The notes: generated by a model not told the origin, from the sequence alone. A stretch of DNA of 64,000 bases from Kushneria sinocarnis (GCF_003633775.1 NZ_RBIN01000003.1:62001-126000); one strand, 5' to 3'. Counted from the stretch's first letter, positions 54,538 to 64,000 are shown. Numbers and translations are program-made.

Positions 54538-54867
54538 ATGAGCGCGTTGACCAAGGCGGAACTCGCCGAACATCTGCACGCCGAACTTGGCTTCTCGAAA
54601 CGGGAAGCCAAGCTGATGGTGGAGCGTTTCTTTGACGAGATTCGCAGTTGCCTGCGCGAAAACGAGCAGGTCAAGCTTTCGGGATTCGGCAATTTTGACC
54701 TGCGTGACAAGCGCGAAAGGCCCGGTCGCAATCCCAAGACCGGTGAGGAGATTCCCATCTCCGCTCGCCGGGTGGTGACGTTTCGGCCCGGTCAGAAGCT
54801 CAAGAGCCGTATCGAGCATCACGACGATCAGCTCTCCGATTCGGCCACCGATACGGCCTCGAACTGA
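54538..54867 (+). CDS. ihfA: Integration host factor alpha subunit IhfA
   Basis: 109 residues of the HU/IHF fold. It has an N-terminal helical dimerisation part ([20 protein letters not shown]), then beta arms with the DNA-intercalating proline motif [20 protein letters not shown]. Position directly after pheT and the tail length mark it as the alpha subunit, not HU or IhfB. IHF bends specific DNA sites in recombination and transcription. The C-terminal tail (residues 96-109, acidic and Ser/Thr-rich) is longer than E. coli's 99-residue protein. Confidence 0.95.
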   Translation: MSALTKAELAEHLHAELGFSKREAKLMVERFFDEIRSCLRENEQVKLSGFGNFDLRDKRERPGRNPKTGEEIPISARRVVTFRPGQKLKSRIEHHDDQLSDSATDTASN

Positions 54868-55000
54868 GCCGGCGACTTCCGAAAGACCGAGACCCCGCCG
54901 GGTGCCATGACTTCCCTTCTGCCATGTTCGCCGCTGCAACCCACGCATGCAGCGAGCATGGTAGGATGGGGGCTGGCATTCAATGAGGAGTCGAGCAGTC

Positions 55001-55462
55001 GTGCCCAGCATGCGTATTTTCGTGGCGACCGTTTACGGTGGCGCACTTGATGTGGCCGAACTGTCGCAACCGCAATGTGAAGAGGCCGGATTCCAGGTCG
55101 AAATTCTCGAGGAGCCCGAGCTCGGGCATCTGCTGGATACTCCGCCGGATATTGCACTGTTCTGCATTTCCACTACCGGCTCGGGAGATTTTCCGGGCAA
55201 CTTCATGCGTTTTGCCGATCATCTCGCGGAGCAGCAGCCGGATCTGACCGGCCAGCGTTATGGACTGATCGCCATGGGCGACAGCAGCTACGATACCTTT
55301 TGTGGTGCAGGCCGAAAGCTGGATGGCATTCTGCAGCAGTGTGGAGCACAGCGTGTCGGTAAGCGGCTGGAAGTCGACGCCTCGCGCACCCCGATGGCAG
55401 ATGACGAAGCCCTGCCATGGATCGAGTCCTGGCTGCCCGCTGCCCGGGAAAGCCTGCAGTGA
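55001..55462 (+). CDS. mioC: Flavodoxin-like protein MioC
   Basis: About 153 residues from GTG at 55001 (AGGAG ten bases upstream) or 150 from ATG at 55010. The FMN-binding flavodoxin fold is seen in VATVYGGALDVAELSQPQCE (phosphate loop region), STTGSGDFPGNFMRFADHL and IAMGDSSYDTFCGAGRKLD, the last closely resembling E. coli MioC. It is a small electron carrier; E. coli MioC has been linked to biotin synthase activity. The stop overlaps the start of the next gene (GTGA). Confidence 0.87.
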   Translation: MPSMRIFVATVYGGALDVAELSQPQCEEAGFQVEILEEPELGHLLDTPPDIALFCISTTGSGDFPGNFMRFADHLAEQQPDLTGQRYGLIAMGDSSYDTFCGAGRKLDGILQQCGAQRVGKRLEVDASRTPMADDEALPWIESWLPAARESLQ

Positions 55463-55857
55463 GCCAGTCGGGAACGCGCGAGCGGCTTTCGGCCGAGCGT
55501 GCCTCCGCGCTGATCGGCCTGCTGCTGGTCATGCTTTCGGCGATGCCCGGCTACTGGTTGCTGGGGGATCATCAGCGATTGATGCTGGCTGTCAGTGTCT
55601 TCGTGGCTGCAGCCATGCTGACGCTGCTGCTGTTATGGCGCATGAGCGGCAGCCAGCGCCGGCGGTTATGGCGCATGGGATCGCAGCTGCTGCTCTGCTT
55701 CGTGATCGGCTGTGCGATCATGAGTATCTGGAGCGAGCTGAGCGCCGACATGCGCCATCTGCCGCGCTGGGCCACCATGCTGCCTGCGGGCACGACCACC
55801 GGGCTGCTGCTGCACGTGGTGGTGTGCTGGTGGCGGCTGCCCCGGGATGAATCCTGA
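55459..55857 (+). CDS. Small four-helix membrane protein of unknown function
   Basis: 132 residues from the GTG at 55459, which overlaps the mioC stop by four bases, with GGGAA eight bases upstream; an earlier in-frame ATG (55417) lies inside mioC. Four hydrophobic helices are visible: about residues 16-35 (ASALIGLLLVMLSAMPGYWL), 40-60 (LMLAVSVFVAAAMLTLLLLW), 72-88 and 105-122. Basic residues at 62-70 suggest a cytoplasmic loop. I recognise no family motif. Coupling to mioC is the only functional clue. Confidence 0.7.
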   Translation: MSQSGTRERLSAERASALIGLLLVMLSAMPGYWLLGDHQRLMLAVSVFVAAAMLTLLLLWRMSGSQRRRLWRMGSQLLLCFVIGCAIMSIWSELSADMRHLPRWATMLPAGTTTGLLLHVVVCWWRLPRDES

Positions 55858-55877
55858 GGCAGCCCCGTGGCTCGTTG

Positions 55878-57254
55878 TCAGTGCGAAGCCAGGGTGTAAC
55901 AGGGTTCGTACTCGCTGCCCGGCAGCTTCATTCTCTTCTGTGCCACGAAGGATTTCAGCAGCTCGTCCAGATGGTGCATCAGACCGGGTTCGGCATTGAG
56001 CTGGAAGGGGCCGTGCTGCTCGATGGAGCGGATGCCGAACTCCTTGACGTTGCCGGCCACGATGCCCGAAAAGGCCCGGCGCAGGTTGGCGGCCAGGTCG
56101 TGAATGCCCTGGTCGGGGTGCAGATGCAGGCCGGCCATGCTCTCGTGGGTCGGCGTGAATGGAAGCTGAAAATCCGCAGGTATGGTCAGGCGCCAGTTGA
56201 AGTAAAAGGCGTCCTGATGATCCCGCCTGAACTCGGAAACCTCATTCACGCCCTGAAGCATGGCGCGTGCCACTTCGACCGGATCATCAATGATGATCCG
56301 GTAGCGATTGCGCGCGTCCTCTCCCAGCGTATAGGCAATGAACTCGTCGATGCGCCGGAAATAATCGGCACTGGAAGCCGGGCCGGTCAGGATGACCGGA
56401 AAGGGGATGTCGGCGTTGGCCGGGTGGAGCAGTACCCCCAGCAGATAAAGGATCTCTTCGGCAGTGCCGGCGCCGCCGGGAAAGATGACGATGCCGTGGC
56501 CCAGGCGGATGAAGGCCTCGAGCCGTTTTTCAATATCCGGCATGATGACCAGTTCATTGACGATCGGGTTGGGTGATTCGGCGGCAATGATGCCGGGTTC
56601 CGAAATGCCCAGATAGCGACTGTCGCGCCGGCGCTGCTTGGCATGTGCCACGTTGGCGCCCTTCATCGGACCCTTCATGGCGCCGGGACCACAGCCGGTG
56701 CAGATGTCGAGATCGCGCAACCCCAGGTGATAGCCGACATACTTGCTGTAATCGTACTCCTCGCGGGAGATGGAGTGCCCACCCCAGCAGACCACCAGAC
56801 TGGGCTCGCGGGAAGGTTTCATGACACCTGCGTTGCGCAGGATATGAAAGACCGCATTGGTGATGCCTTCCTGGGAGTGCAGGTCGAAGCGATGCTGCTG
56901 CTCGATCTCATTGGAGACATAGACGATGTCGCGCAGCACCGAGGAGAGCAGCTCACGAATGCCGCGGATCATGCGGCCATCCACGAAGGCCTGAGCGGGC
57001 GCATTGGTCAGCTTGAGCCGGACGCCGCGATCCTGCTGAACGATCTCGATATCGAAATCGTGATAGGTCTCCAGCACGCTGCGACTGTCATCGGTACTGC
57101 CGCCGTAGTTGAGGATGGCCAGTGCGCACTGGCGCAGGACGTCATGGATGCCCTGTTGCGAGGTGTCACGCAGCCGGTTGACTTCCAGCTGGGAGAGCAC
57201 TTCAAGACTGCCTTCCGGGGCTATGGTGGTCGATATCTTGTCGGGGTAGCTCAT
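55878..57254 (-). CDS. ppnN: Nucleotide 5'-monophosphate nucleosidase PpnN
   Basis: 458 residues (454 in E. coli PpnN/YgdH). The N-terminal regulatory domain (about 1-145) precedes a LOG-fold core with GCGPGAMKGPMKGANVAHAK (about 188-207) and the nucleosidase signature FPGGAGTAEEILYLLG (about 258-273). A C-terminal domain closes the protein. PpnN hydrolyses purine and pyrimidine monophosphates to base and ribose 5-phosphate and is activated by (p)ppGpp in E. coli. It converges on the small membrane protein gene with 20 bases between. Confidence 0.94.
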   Translation of the reverse strand: MSYPDKISTTIAPEGSLEVLSQLEVNRLRDTSQQGIHDVLRQCALAILNYGGSTDDSRSVLETYHDFDIEIVQQDRGVRLKLTNAPAQAFVDGRMIRGIRELLSSVLRDIVYVSNEIEQQHRFDLHSQEGITNAVFHILRNAGVMKPSREPSLVVCWGGHSISREEYDYSKYVGYHLGLRDLDICTGCGPGAMKGPMKGANVAHAKQRRRDSRYLGISEPGIIAAESPNPIVNELVIMPDIEKRLEAFIRLGHGIVIFPGGAGTAEEILYLLGVLLHPANADIPFPVILTGPASSADYFRRIDEFIAYTLGEDARNRYRIIIDDPVEVARAMLQGVNEVSEFRRDHQDAFYFNWRLTIPADFQLPFTPTHESMAGLHLHPDQGIHDLAANLRRAFSGIVAGNVKEFGIRSIEQHGPFQLNAEPGLMHHLDELLKSFVAQKRMKLPGSEYEPCYTLASH

Positions 57255-57342
57255 GCTCGGTCTCTATCCTGTGTGCTCGGCCGATGTATCGTCGCAGGCG
57301 GGTGCGTGCATGCCATGTCATGGCGTACTCGCTGGCGTGGTC

Positions 57343-57630
57343 TCATGTTTCGGTACGCTTGAGTGCCTGATGCCAGAGCTCCCTGATGCGATACCGATCG
57401 GGATCTTCCATGCCGTCCTGGTCAAAGGCCATTTCCAGCCAATCCTGATAGGTGTGATCAAACTCCTCAGCACTGACTTCGGCAGGGTCGTATTCGGCCA
57501 TTTCCAGTACCAGCTCGAGCTGGGGAATCATGTAACCGATCGAGAACAGGTCCTCGTCGCCGGCTTCCTGCTCCATGGCCAGCAGTGTGCTTTTCAACTG
57601 ATAGGCTCGTGCGACGAAGGGATCCTGCAT
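57343..57630 (-). CDS. YfcL family small protein
   Basis: 95 residues from the ATG at 57630 (GAGGTG upstream); the frame opens at a GTG five codons earlier. It is acidic (many Asp and Glu), without signal or membrane helix. The stretch DEDLFSIGYMIPQLELVLEM matches the pattern of E. coli YfcL ([20 protein letters not shown]). Function unknown. It lies 88 bases upstream of ppnN on the same strand and could share its transcript. Confidence 0.68.
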   Translation of the reverse strand: MQDPFVARAYQLKSTLLAMEQEAGDEDLFSIGYMIPQLELVLEMAEYDPAEVSAEEFDHTYQDWLEMAFDQDGMEDPDRYRIRELWHQALKRTET

Positions 57631-57806
57631 GATCGGGCACCTCACGTGGTTTGATGACCAATGATGCTAACATGTGTCTTGATGGAGCTCATGCGGTGTG
57701 GTGCGGACTCTGTTATGATGTGCATTCCAACTCCCTGATCCAGGACGATTCGCATCGTGCGGTTGCCGCCAGGGGACGCAACCTGTCGAGTGATACTTGA
57801 GCGCCG

Positions 57807-58727
57807 ATGTTCAACGCCCAGTACTTCCGAACCTTCATTACACTGGTGGAAACCGGCAGCTTTACGCATACCGCGCGTAAGCTGGAAATGACCCAGCCCG
57901 GTGTCAGTCAGCATATCCGCAAGCTCGAGCAATATCTGGGGCGGACCCTGCTGCGTCGTCATGGACGGCGTTTTACCCTGACCGAAGCCGGCAGGCGCAG
58001 TTACGATTATGCCATTCGGCTGTTCGCCGAGCATGAACAGTTTCGTCATTCGCTTGACGATGAGTCGCTTGATACCGGGGATTGCCGGATCGCCAGTCCG
58101 GCCAGTGTCGGGTTGATCTTCTATCCGTTTGCACTGGGGTATCAGCAGATTCATGCCGGGCTGACCATCAGTTACAACTTTGCCTTCAATGACGAGATCG
58201 TGCAGGACGTGCTGGCGGGGCGATGTGATGTCGGTATCGTGACATCGCTATCGCGTCATCCGGATCTCTCTTTCGAGCTCTGGCATCACGAACCGCTCTG
58301 TCTGGTCGTGCCCGCCGATTTCCGGGGCAATTCGCTCAATGAGCTGATGGCACTGGGTTTCGTCAATTACGCCGATGGCGTACATAATGCCAGTCAGCTG
58401 CTGCGGGAAAACTATGCCGGTGAATTCCGGTCGATCAGTCATTTCCCGCAGAAGGGCTACACCAATGATGTCAGTGTGGTATTGGATGCAGTCGCCCGCG
58501 GGCTCGGTTTTACCGTGGTTCCCCGCTCGGTGCTGGAAACCTCTCCCTGGCAGCGTCAGGTGAGAGAGCTGTCCCTGACCACATCGGTCTATGAGGCGCT
58601 CTATCTGGTGACCCGGCAGGGCAGCGAACTGCCGCGTCGCTACGGGCAGTTGCTGGCCGATTTCCGTCAGGAGCGGCGTAATACGCTTTACGGCTACAGT
58701 GAAGCCCCGGCAACCGACAGTGGCTGA
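57807..58727 (+). CDS. LysR family transcriptional regulator
   Basis: 306 residues. An N-terminal winged helix-turn-helix (about 4-63, FITLVETGSFTHTARKLEMT and QPGVSQHIRKLEQYLGRTLL) precedes a periplasmic-binding-protein-like effector domain (about 90-295). The target is unknown. LysR regulators often control the divergent neighbour, here the YfcL/ppnN side, but no support is visible beyond position. Its last 34 bases overlap the 3' end of the convergent thpR gene. Confidence 0.92.
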   Translation: MFNAQYFRTFITLVETGSFTHTARKLEMTQPGVSQHIRKLEQYLGRTLLRRHGRRFTLTEAGRRSYDYAIRLFAEHEQFRHSLDDESLDTGDCRIASPASVGLIFYPFALGYQQIHAGLTISYNFAFNDEIVQDVLAGRCDVGIVTSLSRHPDLSFELWHHEPLCLVVPADFRGNSLNELMALGFVNYADGVHNASQLLRENYAGEFRSISHFPQKGYTNDVSVVLDAVARGLGFTVVPRSVLETSPWQRQVRELSLTTSVYEALYLVTRQGSELPRRYGQLLADFRQERRNTLYGYSEAPATDSG

Positions 58728-59293
58728 TAGGTGCTGCCTCCCTCCGGGGCGATGATGCTTTCCAGCAGGGCAATGCGATCGAAGTGGCACTGCATGGAGA
58801 CGTCGCGCCGGGGCCAGGGTTCGGGATTGCGACTGCGGGCCAGGGTAATATGGGGCCTGAAGTCGTGACGATCGTTCGCCAGTCCGGCAATCTCCGGGAA
58901 TTCCAGCAGATGCCGGTGCCACGATTGTGGCGTGGCAGCTTCATCGGACGGCATTGCGGTGGTTGTGAATGTCAGCGTCCAGGTGCGTCCGGGGCGATCC
59001 GGATCCGGAAAGCCCTGCAGTTCCCGGGCCGTGGCCCGGGCTCCCCTGAAACCTTCGAACATTTGCTGACCGAGCGCACTCAGCTGCTGACGTGTGTCGG
59101 GGCTGCATGAACCGAGAAAGGCAAGCGTGACATGCCAGTTCCGGGGAGGCACCCAGCGTATTGCCCGTGAGCTCTCCGGGAAGTCGAAGGCAAGGGCCCG
59201 ACTGCGGAGACGCAGCATGGCCCGGCGGGTAGCTTCATCGGGCATCAGGGCCAGAAACAGTCGGTGTTGCCCGGTATCAGTCACGGTACTCAT
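58694..59293 (-). CDS. thpR: RNA 2',3'-cyclic phosphodiesterase ThpR
   Basis: 199 residues of the 2H phosphoesterase fold with both catalytic His-x-Thr motifs: [10 protein letters not shown] (near 53) and [10 protein letters not shown] (near 146). It opens 2',3'-cyclic phosphate RNA ends and in vitro joins tRNA halves (old name LigT). The ATG at 59293 lies within the 3' end of gcvP on the same strand (17-base overlap), so it is probably translated as the last gene of gcvH-gcvP-thpR. It also overlaps the convergent LysR gene by 34 bases. Confidence 0.92.
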   Translation of the reverse strand: MSTVTDTGQHRLFLALMPDEATRRAMLRLRSRALAFDFPESSRAIRWVPPRNWHVTLAFLGSCSPDTRQQLSALGQQMFEGFRGARATARELQGFPDPDRPGRTWTLTFTTTAMPSDEAATPQSWHRHLLEFPEIAGLANDRHDFRPHITLARSRNPEPWPRRDVSMQCHFDRIALLESIIAPEGGSTYQPLSVAGASL

Positions 59294-62168
59294 CAATGCT
59301 CGGACAGCTGCAGATCAGGTTGCGGTCACCGTGAACATTATCCACCCGGCTGACCGATGGCCAGAACTTGGCCTGTTTGACGGCCTCGCTGGGGAAGGCG
59401 GCCAGTTCACGACTGTAGGGGTAGGGCCACTCTTCGGCATAGAGATCGCGCTGGGTATGAGGTGCATTCACCAGTGGATTGTTGTCGCCGCTCCATTCCC
59501 CGTGTTCGATCCGACGAATCTCGTGGCGAATGGCAATCATGGCATCACAGAAGCGATCCAGCTCGAGCAGTGATTCCGATTCGGTGGGCTCCACCATCAG
59601 GGTGCCGGCCACCGGGAAGGACATGGTAGGGGCGTGGAACCCGTAGTCCATCAGACGCTTGGCAATATCTTCCTCATCGATGCCGCAGCCATTCTTGATC
59701 GAGCGGATATCGATGATGCACTCGTGCGCCACCGTACCCTTGTCGCCTCGGTAGAGGATCGGGTAGTGACTTTCCAGCCGGCTGGCAATGTAGTTGGCAC
59801 CGAGGATGGCGATTTCACTGGCTTCACGCAGTCCGCGTGCGCCCATCATGGTGATGTAGGCCCAGGAGATCGGCAGTATCAGTGCGCTGCCGTAGGCGGC
59901 AGCCGACACGGCTGTCCCCGGGGTGAACCGTCGGTGTCCGCCGAAAACATGGTCAGGCAGATGGGGGGCCAGATGTGCCTTCACCCCGATCGGGCCCATG
60001 CCCGGTCCGCCACCGCCATGGGGAATGCAGAAGGTCTTGTGCAGATTGAGGTGTGAGACATCACCGCCGTAGTCGCCTGGCCGGCAGAGGCCGGTCTGGG
60101 CATTCATGTTGGCGCCATCGATGTAGACCTGACCGCCGTGTTCATGAACGATGCGGCAGGCTTCCTGGATATCGGCCTCGAAAACGCCATGCGTGGATGG
60201 GTAGGTCAGCATGATCGCCGAGAGCTGGGCGGCGTGCTCGGCAGCCTTCCGGCGCAGGTCATCCATGTCGATGTTACCGCGCACATCGCACTCCACCACG
60301 ACCACCTTCATCCGCGCCATGGCGGCCGAGGCCGGATTGGTACCATGGGCCGAGCTCGGGATCAGGCAGATATGGCGATGCCCTTCGCCCTGTTCCTGCT
60401 GATAGCGACGAATTGCCACCAGGCCGGCATATTCGCCCTGGGCGCCGGAGTTGGGCTGCATGGAAACGGTATCGTAGCCGGTGATATCGGCCAGCTGCCT
60501 GATGAGATCCTCGATCAGACGGTGATAGCCCTCGACCTGATCGCGCGGAGCAAAGGGGTGAATGCGAGTGCACTCCGGCCATGACAGCGGTGCCATTTCG
60601 GTGGTGGCATTGAGCTTCATGGTACATGAGCCCAGCGGAATCATGGCATGGGTCAGTGACAGATCCCGGTTTTCCAGCCGCTTCAGGTAACGCAGCATTT
60701 CCGTTTCACTGCGGTATCGCTGAAAAACCGGATGGGTCAGGTAGGTACTCTGACGCTGACAGCGGTCCGGTATATGTGTTTCGCCGGCTTCGATGACCCG
60801 GCGATCCAGAGTCTCGATATCGCTTTCGCTCTCCTTGCCGGAAAGGATGCGAATCAGGGCGAGCACATCCTCGGCAGTGGTGGTCTCATCGAAACTCACG
60901 CCGATGCGGCCATCCGCGTGATAGCGCAGGTTGCGATTATCGGCCAGGGCCCGGGTCTCGATGGCTTCACGATCCAGATCGCTGAAGGTCAGGGTATCGA
61001 AGAAGCCGTGATTGTCCGGTCGAATGCCCCGTGGCGCCAGGCCCTCGGTGAGCAGGGCGGTCAGACGGTGGATGCGGCTGGCGATGGTATGCAGGCCATC
61101 GGCACCGTGATAGACCGCATAAAAGCCGGCCAGATTGGCCAGCAGGGCCTGGGCGGTACAGATGTTCGAGGTCGCCTTTTCCCGGCGAATATGCTGCTCG
61201 CGGGTCTGCATCGCCATGCGCAGGGCAACTCCGCCATGGCGATCGCGCGAGACGCCGATGACCCGCCCGGGAATGGAGCGCTTGAGGCGGTTGGTTACCG
61301 CAAGATAGGCGGCATGCGGGCCACCGAATCCCATCGGAATGCCGAAGCGCTGGGCGGAACCGAGCACGATATCGGCGCCCATCTCGCCGGGTGGGGTCAG
61401 CAGGGTCAGCGCCAGCAGGTCGGCGGCCACGGCCACCATGGCGCCATTGTGCCGGGCAGTATCGATCAAGGGCTGCAGATCAATGACGCGCCCGTCATCG
61501 CCGGGATATTGCAGCAGGGCACCGAACACCTGATAGTCGCCCACACGCTCGGCATCATCGACAATCAGCTCGATATCCTGCCACTCGGCGCGGGTGCGCA
61601 GTACATCAAGGGTCTGGGGAAACACGTCCCGTGCCACGAAAAAGCACTGGCTACCGGCCTTGCGATTGGCGCGATGGCAGAGCGTCATCGCTTCCGCGGC
61701 TGCGGTTGCCTCGTCCAGCAGCGAGGCATTGGCCACCCCCATGCCGGTCAGGTCCATGACCATCTGCTGGAAATTGAGCAGGCCTTCCAGCCGCCCCTGG
61801 GCAATCTCGGGCTGGTAGGGGGTATAGGCCGTATACCAGCCGGGGTTCTCCAGCACGTTGCGCGCAATGACAGCCGGCATGATGGTGTCGTAGTAACCGG
61901 CACCGATGTGGCTGCGGGCAACCCGGTTGTGGCTCATCAGGCTTCTGAGGTGCTCGAGTGTCTCCTGCTCGCCCCGCGGGCCGGCCAGTGGCAGTTCACC
62001 CTTGAGCCGGATATCAGCTGGAATGGTGCGATCGATGAGCGAGGCGATGCTGCCTTCGCCAAGCGTATCCAGCATCGTGGCAATGGCTCGGGTATCGGGG
62101 CCGATATGGCGACCGATAAAGGCATCCCGGTGATTCAGATCGGTCAGCGGACGAGCATCAGAAACCAT
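59277..62168 (-). CDS. gcvP: Glycine dehydrogenase (decarboxylating), P protein
   Basis: 963 residues (957 in E. coli) from the ATG at 62168 with AGGA seven bases upstream; the 30-residue upstream extension is rejected. It is a fused two-half PLP enzyme: the N-terminal half contains [20 protein letters not shown] and the C-terminal half the PLP lysine in [20 protein letters not shown] (Lys711). It decarboxylates glycine and loads the aminomethyl group on lipoyl-GcvH, feeding one-carbon metabolism. It follows gcvH after a 137-base gap with a hairpin. Confidence 0.97.
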   Translation of the reverse strand: MVSDARPLTDLNHRDAFIGRHIGPDTRAIATMLDTLGEGSIASLIDRTIPADIRLKGELPLAGPRGEQETLEHLRSLMSHNRVARSHIGAGYYDTIMPAVIARNVLENPGWYTAYTPYQPEIAQGRLEGLLNFQQMVMDLTGMGVANASLLDEATAAAEAMTLCHRANRKAGSQCFFVARDVFPQTLDVLRTRAEWQDIELIVDDAERVGDYQVFGALLQYPGDDGRVIDLQPLIDTARHNGAMVAVAADLLALTLLTPPGEMGADIVLGSAQRFGIPMGFGGPHAAYLAVTNRLKRSIPGRVIGVSRDRHGGVALRMAMQTREQHIRREKATSNICTAQALLANLAGFYAVYHGADGLHTIASRIHRLTALLTEGLAPRGIRPDNHGFFDTLTFSDLDREAIETRALADNRNLRYHADGRIGVSFDETTTAEDVLALIRILSGKESESDIETLDRRVIEAGETHIPDRCQRQSTYLTHPVFQRYRSETEMLRYLKRLENRDLSLTHAMIPLGSCTMKLNATTEMAPLSWPECTRIHPFAPRDQVEGYHRLIEDLIRQLADITGYDTVSMQPNSGAQGEYAGLVAIRRYQQEQGEGHRHICLIPSSAHGTNPASAAMARMKVVVVECDVRGNIDMDDLRRKAAEHAAQLSAIMLTYPSTHGVFEADIQEACRIVHEHGGQVYIDGANMNAQTGLCRPGDYGGDVSHLNLHKTFCIPHGGGGPGMGPIGVKAHLAPHLPDHVFGGHRRFTPGTAVSAAAYGSALILPISWAYITMMGARGLREASEIAILGANYIASRLESHYPILYRGDKGTVAHECIIDIRSIKNGCGIDEEDIAKRLMDYGFHAPTMSFPVAGTLMVEPTESESLLELDRFCDAMIAIRHEIRRIEHGEWSGDNNPLVNAPHTQRDLYAEEWPYPYSRELAAFPSEAVKQAKFWPSVSRVDNVHGDRNLICSCPSIDEYRD

Positions 62169-62276
62169 GAAGTATCCTGTCTTCCGAAAGGAAATGGTGC
62201 CACGGCACCAGATCGGGTGCCCGGCGTCGAACGGTGCTGTTCGGCACGCCGGGGACATCGGCTACGGGGTAGGAGA

Positions 62277-62298
62277 GCAGCGCCGTGGGCGGCGCTGC
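62277..62298 (-). other. Stem-loop in the gcvH-gcvP intergenic region
   Basis: GCAGCGCCG (62277-62285) and CGGCGCTGC (62290-62298) form a perfect 9-bp stem with a 4-base loop. It starts eight bases after the gcvH stop on the transcript. No T-run follows, so it probably protects the gcvH message or causes only partial termination rather than ending transcription. Confidence 0.6.
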
Positions 62299-62305
62299 CC
62301 GGTGA

Positions 62306-62701
62306 TCAGTCGTCGGCGGCCGCCACCAGTTCACTGTAGGCTTCGCTGCTGAGCAGCTTTTCGAGCTCACTGGCATCGTCAAGGCGCAGCTTGATCAGCC
62401 AGGCATTGTCGTAAGGGCTCTCGTTGACGCTTTCGGGAGCGTCCTCGAGGGCCTCGTTGATCTCGATTACCTCTCCGCCGAGGGGCGCATAAAGATCGGA
62501 AGCTGCCTTGACGGATTCGACCACACCGAACTCCTCGCCGGCCTTCAGGGTTCGGCCGAGCTCGGGAAGTTCGACGAATACCACATCGCCCAGCGACTGC
62601 TGGGCATGATCGGTAATGCCGATGGTGGCAGTACCATCCCCGTTGTCCTGAATCCACTCGTGACTATCGGTGTAGTGAAGATTGTCAGGGATCTGGCTCA
62701 T
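62306..62701 (-). CDS. gcvH: Glycine cleavage system H protein
   Basis: 131 residues from the ATG at 62701 (AGGAT upstream); the 21-residue upstream extension is not conserved. The lipoyl-bearing lysine is Lys65 in GVVESVKAASDLYAPLGGEV, the same position as in E. coli. GcvH shuttles the aminomethyl group between the P, T and L proteins. First gene of the leftward gcvH-gcvP-thpR unit, divergent from gcvT. Confidence 0.97.
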   Translation of the reverse strand: MSQIPDNLHYTDSHEWIQDNGDGTATIGITDHAQQSLGDVVFVELPELGRTLKAGEEFGVVESVKAASDLYAPLGGEVIEINEALEDAPESVNESPYDNAWLIKLRLDDASELEKLLSSEAYSELVAAADD

Positions 62702-63079
62702 GATGAATATCCTGTTATTGGTCGAGCCCGCACCGCCGCGGCCGACAAGACCACCTGCGATCACGGAGGTCGCTGACGATACCGTTGCACCGGGATGCGC
62801 CCCGGATGGGCAGGGCCATGACTGCGCTGGCAGGCAGAAGTGACCGGAACTGCTGATACAGCGGCATTGTTGCGTGTAACACGGGAGTTTCCGATCGGAA
62901 ACTTTTTGCCTATCGTAAGCACCTTCGGCGGTAACGAAAAGGGATCAGACAAAAAAAACGTGCGATCCCCGGCCGGAAGCTGCGGCGAGATGCCGGGAGG
63001 CAACAGGCTGCCCTCCGGGTTCTGTGCTGCTTGCAGCCGGATGCTGCCATTTTCCGTCAATTCCAGGAGACTCGATCCC
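62702..63079. promoter_or_regulatory. Divergent gcvH/gcvT control region with an 18-bp palindrome
   Basis: 378 bases without a gene. The palindrome AGTTTCC-GATC-GGAAACT (62886-62903), followed by TTTT, is perfect over 18 bases and could be an operator shared by both promoters or a terminator-like hairpin in the gcvT leader. GGGATC/GATCCC arms at about 62941-62969 flank an A-run. I looked for the conserved cores of a glycine riboswitch and did not find them. Confidence 0.5.
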
Positions 63080-64000
63080 ATGTCCGACGATCTGCTGCAT
63101 ACACCGCTTCATGATCTGCATCAGCAATCAGGAGCGAAGTTCGTGTCCTTTGCCGGTTATGCCATGCCCGTTCAGTTTGCACCGGGGGTCAAGCGCGAGC
63201 ATGAGCATGTCCGCCAGCGGTGCGGTTTGTTCGATGTGTCGCACATGGGGCAAATTCTGCTGCATGGCAGTCAGGTGGCGGCAGCACTCGAACGGGTATC
63301 GCCCATCGATGCCTGCGGACTGAAGGAAGGACGTCAGCGCTACGGCCTCTTTACCAACAACAATGGTGGTCTGCACGATGATTTCATGGCCGTCAATGCC
63401 GGCGACCACTTCTATCTCGTGGTCAATGCCGCTCGTCGCAGTGCCGATCTGGTGCTGTTGCAGACAGGGCTGGGCGAGGGTGTCGAGATCGAGGTGCTGG
63501 AGGACAGGGCGCTGCTGGCCCTGCAGGGGCCTGAAGCACGTGACGTGCTGGGCAGGCTCTGCCCTGAAGTAAAGGACATGGTCTTCATGGATCATCGGCG
63601 TGTCGAAATCGAGAGGATTCCGGTATGGGCCAGCTGCTCAGGGTATACGGGCGAGGATGGTTTCGAACTGTCGGTACCCTCCGATCAGGCCGAGGCGCTT
63701 GCCCGGCGTCTGCTGGCATTCGAAGCGGTCGAGCCGATCGGCCTTGGGGCAAGGGATTCACTGCGACTGGAAGCCGGGCTGTGCCTCTATGGCCATGATC
63801 TTGACGAGACCACGACCCCGGCCGATGCCAGCCTGGGCTGGGCAATCGGCAAGGCCCGACGTCAGGGCGGCGAGCGTGAAGGTGGCTTTCCCGGGGCCGA
63901 TGTCATCCTGACCCAGCTGGCCAATCGGGACAGTCCGCGTATCCGGGTCGGCCTGCTGGGCAGGACACGTACTCCGGTGCGCGAAGGCACGCGACTCCAT
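63080..64000 (+). CDS. gcvT: Glycine cleavage system aminomethyltransferase GcvT (3' end outside window)
   Basis: The frame opens at ATG 63080 (AGGAG ten bases upstream) and stays open for 307 codons to the right edge; about 55-65 residues should be missing compared with the usual 360-370. T-protein motifs: FAGYAMPVQFAPGVKREHEH, CGLFDVSHMGQILL and SGYTGEDGFELSVPSD (folate-binding region), then LGARDSLRLEAGLCLYGHDL. GcvT releases ammonia and transfers the methylene group to tetrahydrofolate. It is divergent from gcvH, unlike the E. coli gcvTHP order. Confidence 0.96.
   Translation, partial: MSDDLLHTPLHDLHQQSGAKFVSFAGYAMPVQFAPGVKREHEHVRQRCGLFDVSHMGQILLHGSQVAAALERVSPIDACGLKEGRQRYGLFTNNNGGLHDDFMAVNAGDHFYLVVNAARRSADLVLLQTGLGEGVEIEVLEDRALLALQGPEARDVLGRLCPEVKDMVFMDHRRVEIERIPVWASCSGYTGEDGFELSVPSDQAEALARRLLAFEAVEPIGLGARDSLRLEAGLCLYGHDLDETTTPADASLGWAIGKARRQGGEREGGFPGADVILTQLANRDSPRIRVGLLGRTRTPVREGTRLH

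Noticed and set aside
60732-62339. Long rightward open frame (over 500 codons) opposite gcvP
   Set aside because: It is a mirror of the GC-rich gcvP coding strand, with low-complexity Gly/Gln/His/Ala content and no family motif; gcvP matches its family over its full length.
62702-63079. Glycine riboswitch upstream of gcvT
   Set aside because: The conserved GGAGAG-type cores and tandem aptamer layout were not seen by eye.

Overview
The window is one continuous stretch of a GC-rich gammaproteobacterial chromosome. Its gene content and protein sequences (enteric-type flagellar operons, thrS-infC-rpmI-rplT-pheST-ihfA, divergent gcvT/gcvHP, a MioC-like flavodoxin, PpnN) suggest a Halomonas/Kushneria-like halophile. 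That genus-level guess is inference; no rRNA or tRNA gene is present to confirm it.

Bases 1-31,300 are a flagellar region. A rightward set, flgE(partial)-flgF-flgG-flgH-flgI-flgJ-(sigma-28 promoter)-flgK-flgL, ends at a strong terminator. It converges on a leftward export, basal-body and switch set, read as fliF-G-H-I-J-K and fliL-M-N-O-P-Q-R, with fliE divergent from fliF. After fliE come a REP-like repeat array, a cold-shock protein, flaG, psiE and a second REP array. Next are a large flagellin (633 aa), an AT-rich accessory island, a small flagellin (293 aa), a third REP array and fliA (sigma-28). Both flagellin genes and flgK carry good matches to the sigma-28 consensus, so the regulator and at least three targets lie in the same window.

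The AT-rich island (about 25,130-28,880) is the most unusual part. Between the two flagellin genes it holds a hexapeptide-repeat acyltransferase overlapping a sulfotransferase-like gene by four bases, and a convergent TPR plus GT41 (O-GlcNAc-transferase-like) glycosyltransferase. The simplest reading is a horizontally acquired flagellin-decorating cassette that may add an O-linked sugar and then acylate and sulfate it. Location, base composition and domain content support this; the chemistry is untested.

Bases 31,300-47,500 hold envelope and transport genes: an AraC/GyrI-like regulator; a two-gene RND efflux system (periplasmic adaptor lipoprotein and 1,063-aa inner-membrane pump) without an outer-membrane channel; a DASS-family dicarboxylate transporter; galE, ugd and a family-4 glycosyltransferase for surface polysaccharide; an O-antigen-ligase-like membrane protein; a DUF2489 membrane protein paired with what looks like a metal-site-less M20 amidohydrolase relative; and an OmpA-type lipoprotein with thrombospondin type 3 calcium-binding-like repeats.

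Bases 47,700-64,000 are core housekeeping: the thrS-infC-rpmI-rplT cluster (infC starts with AUC), pheS-pheT-ihfA, mioC and a small membrane protein, ppnN and a YfcL-like gene, a LysR regulator, thpR, and the glycine cleavage genes gcvP and gcvH divergent from gcvT, which runs off the right edge.
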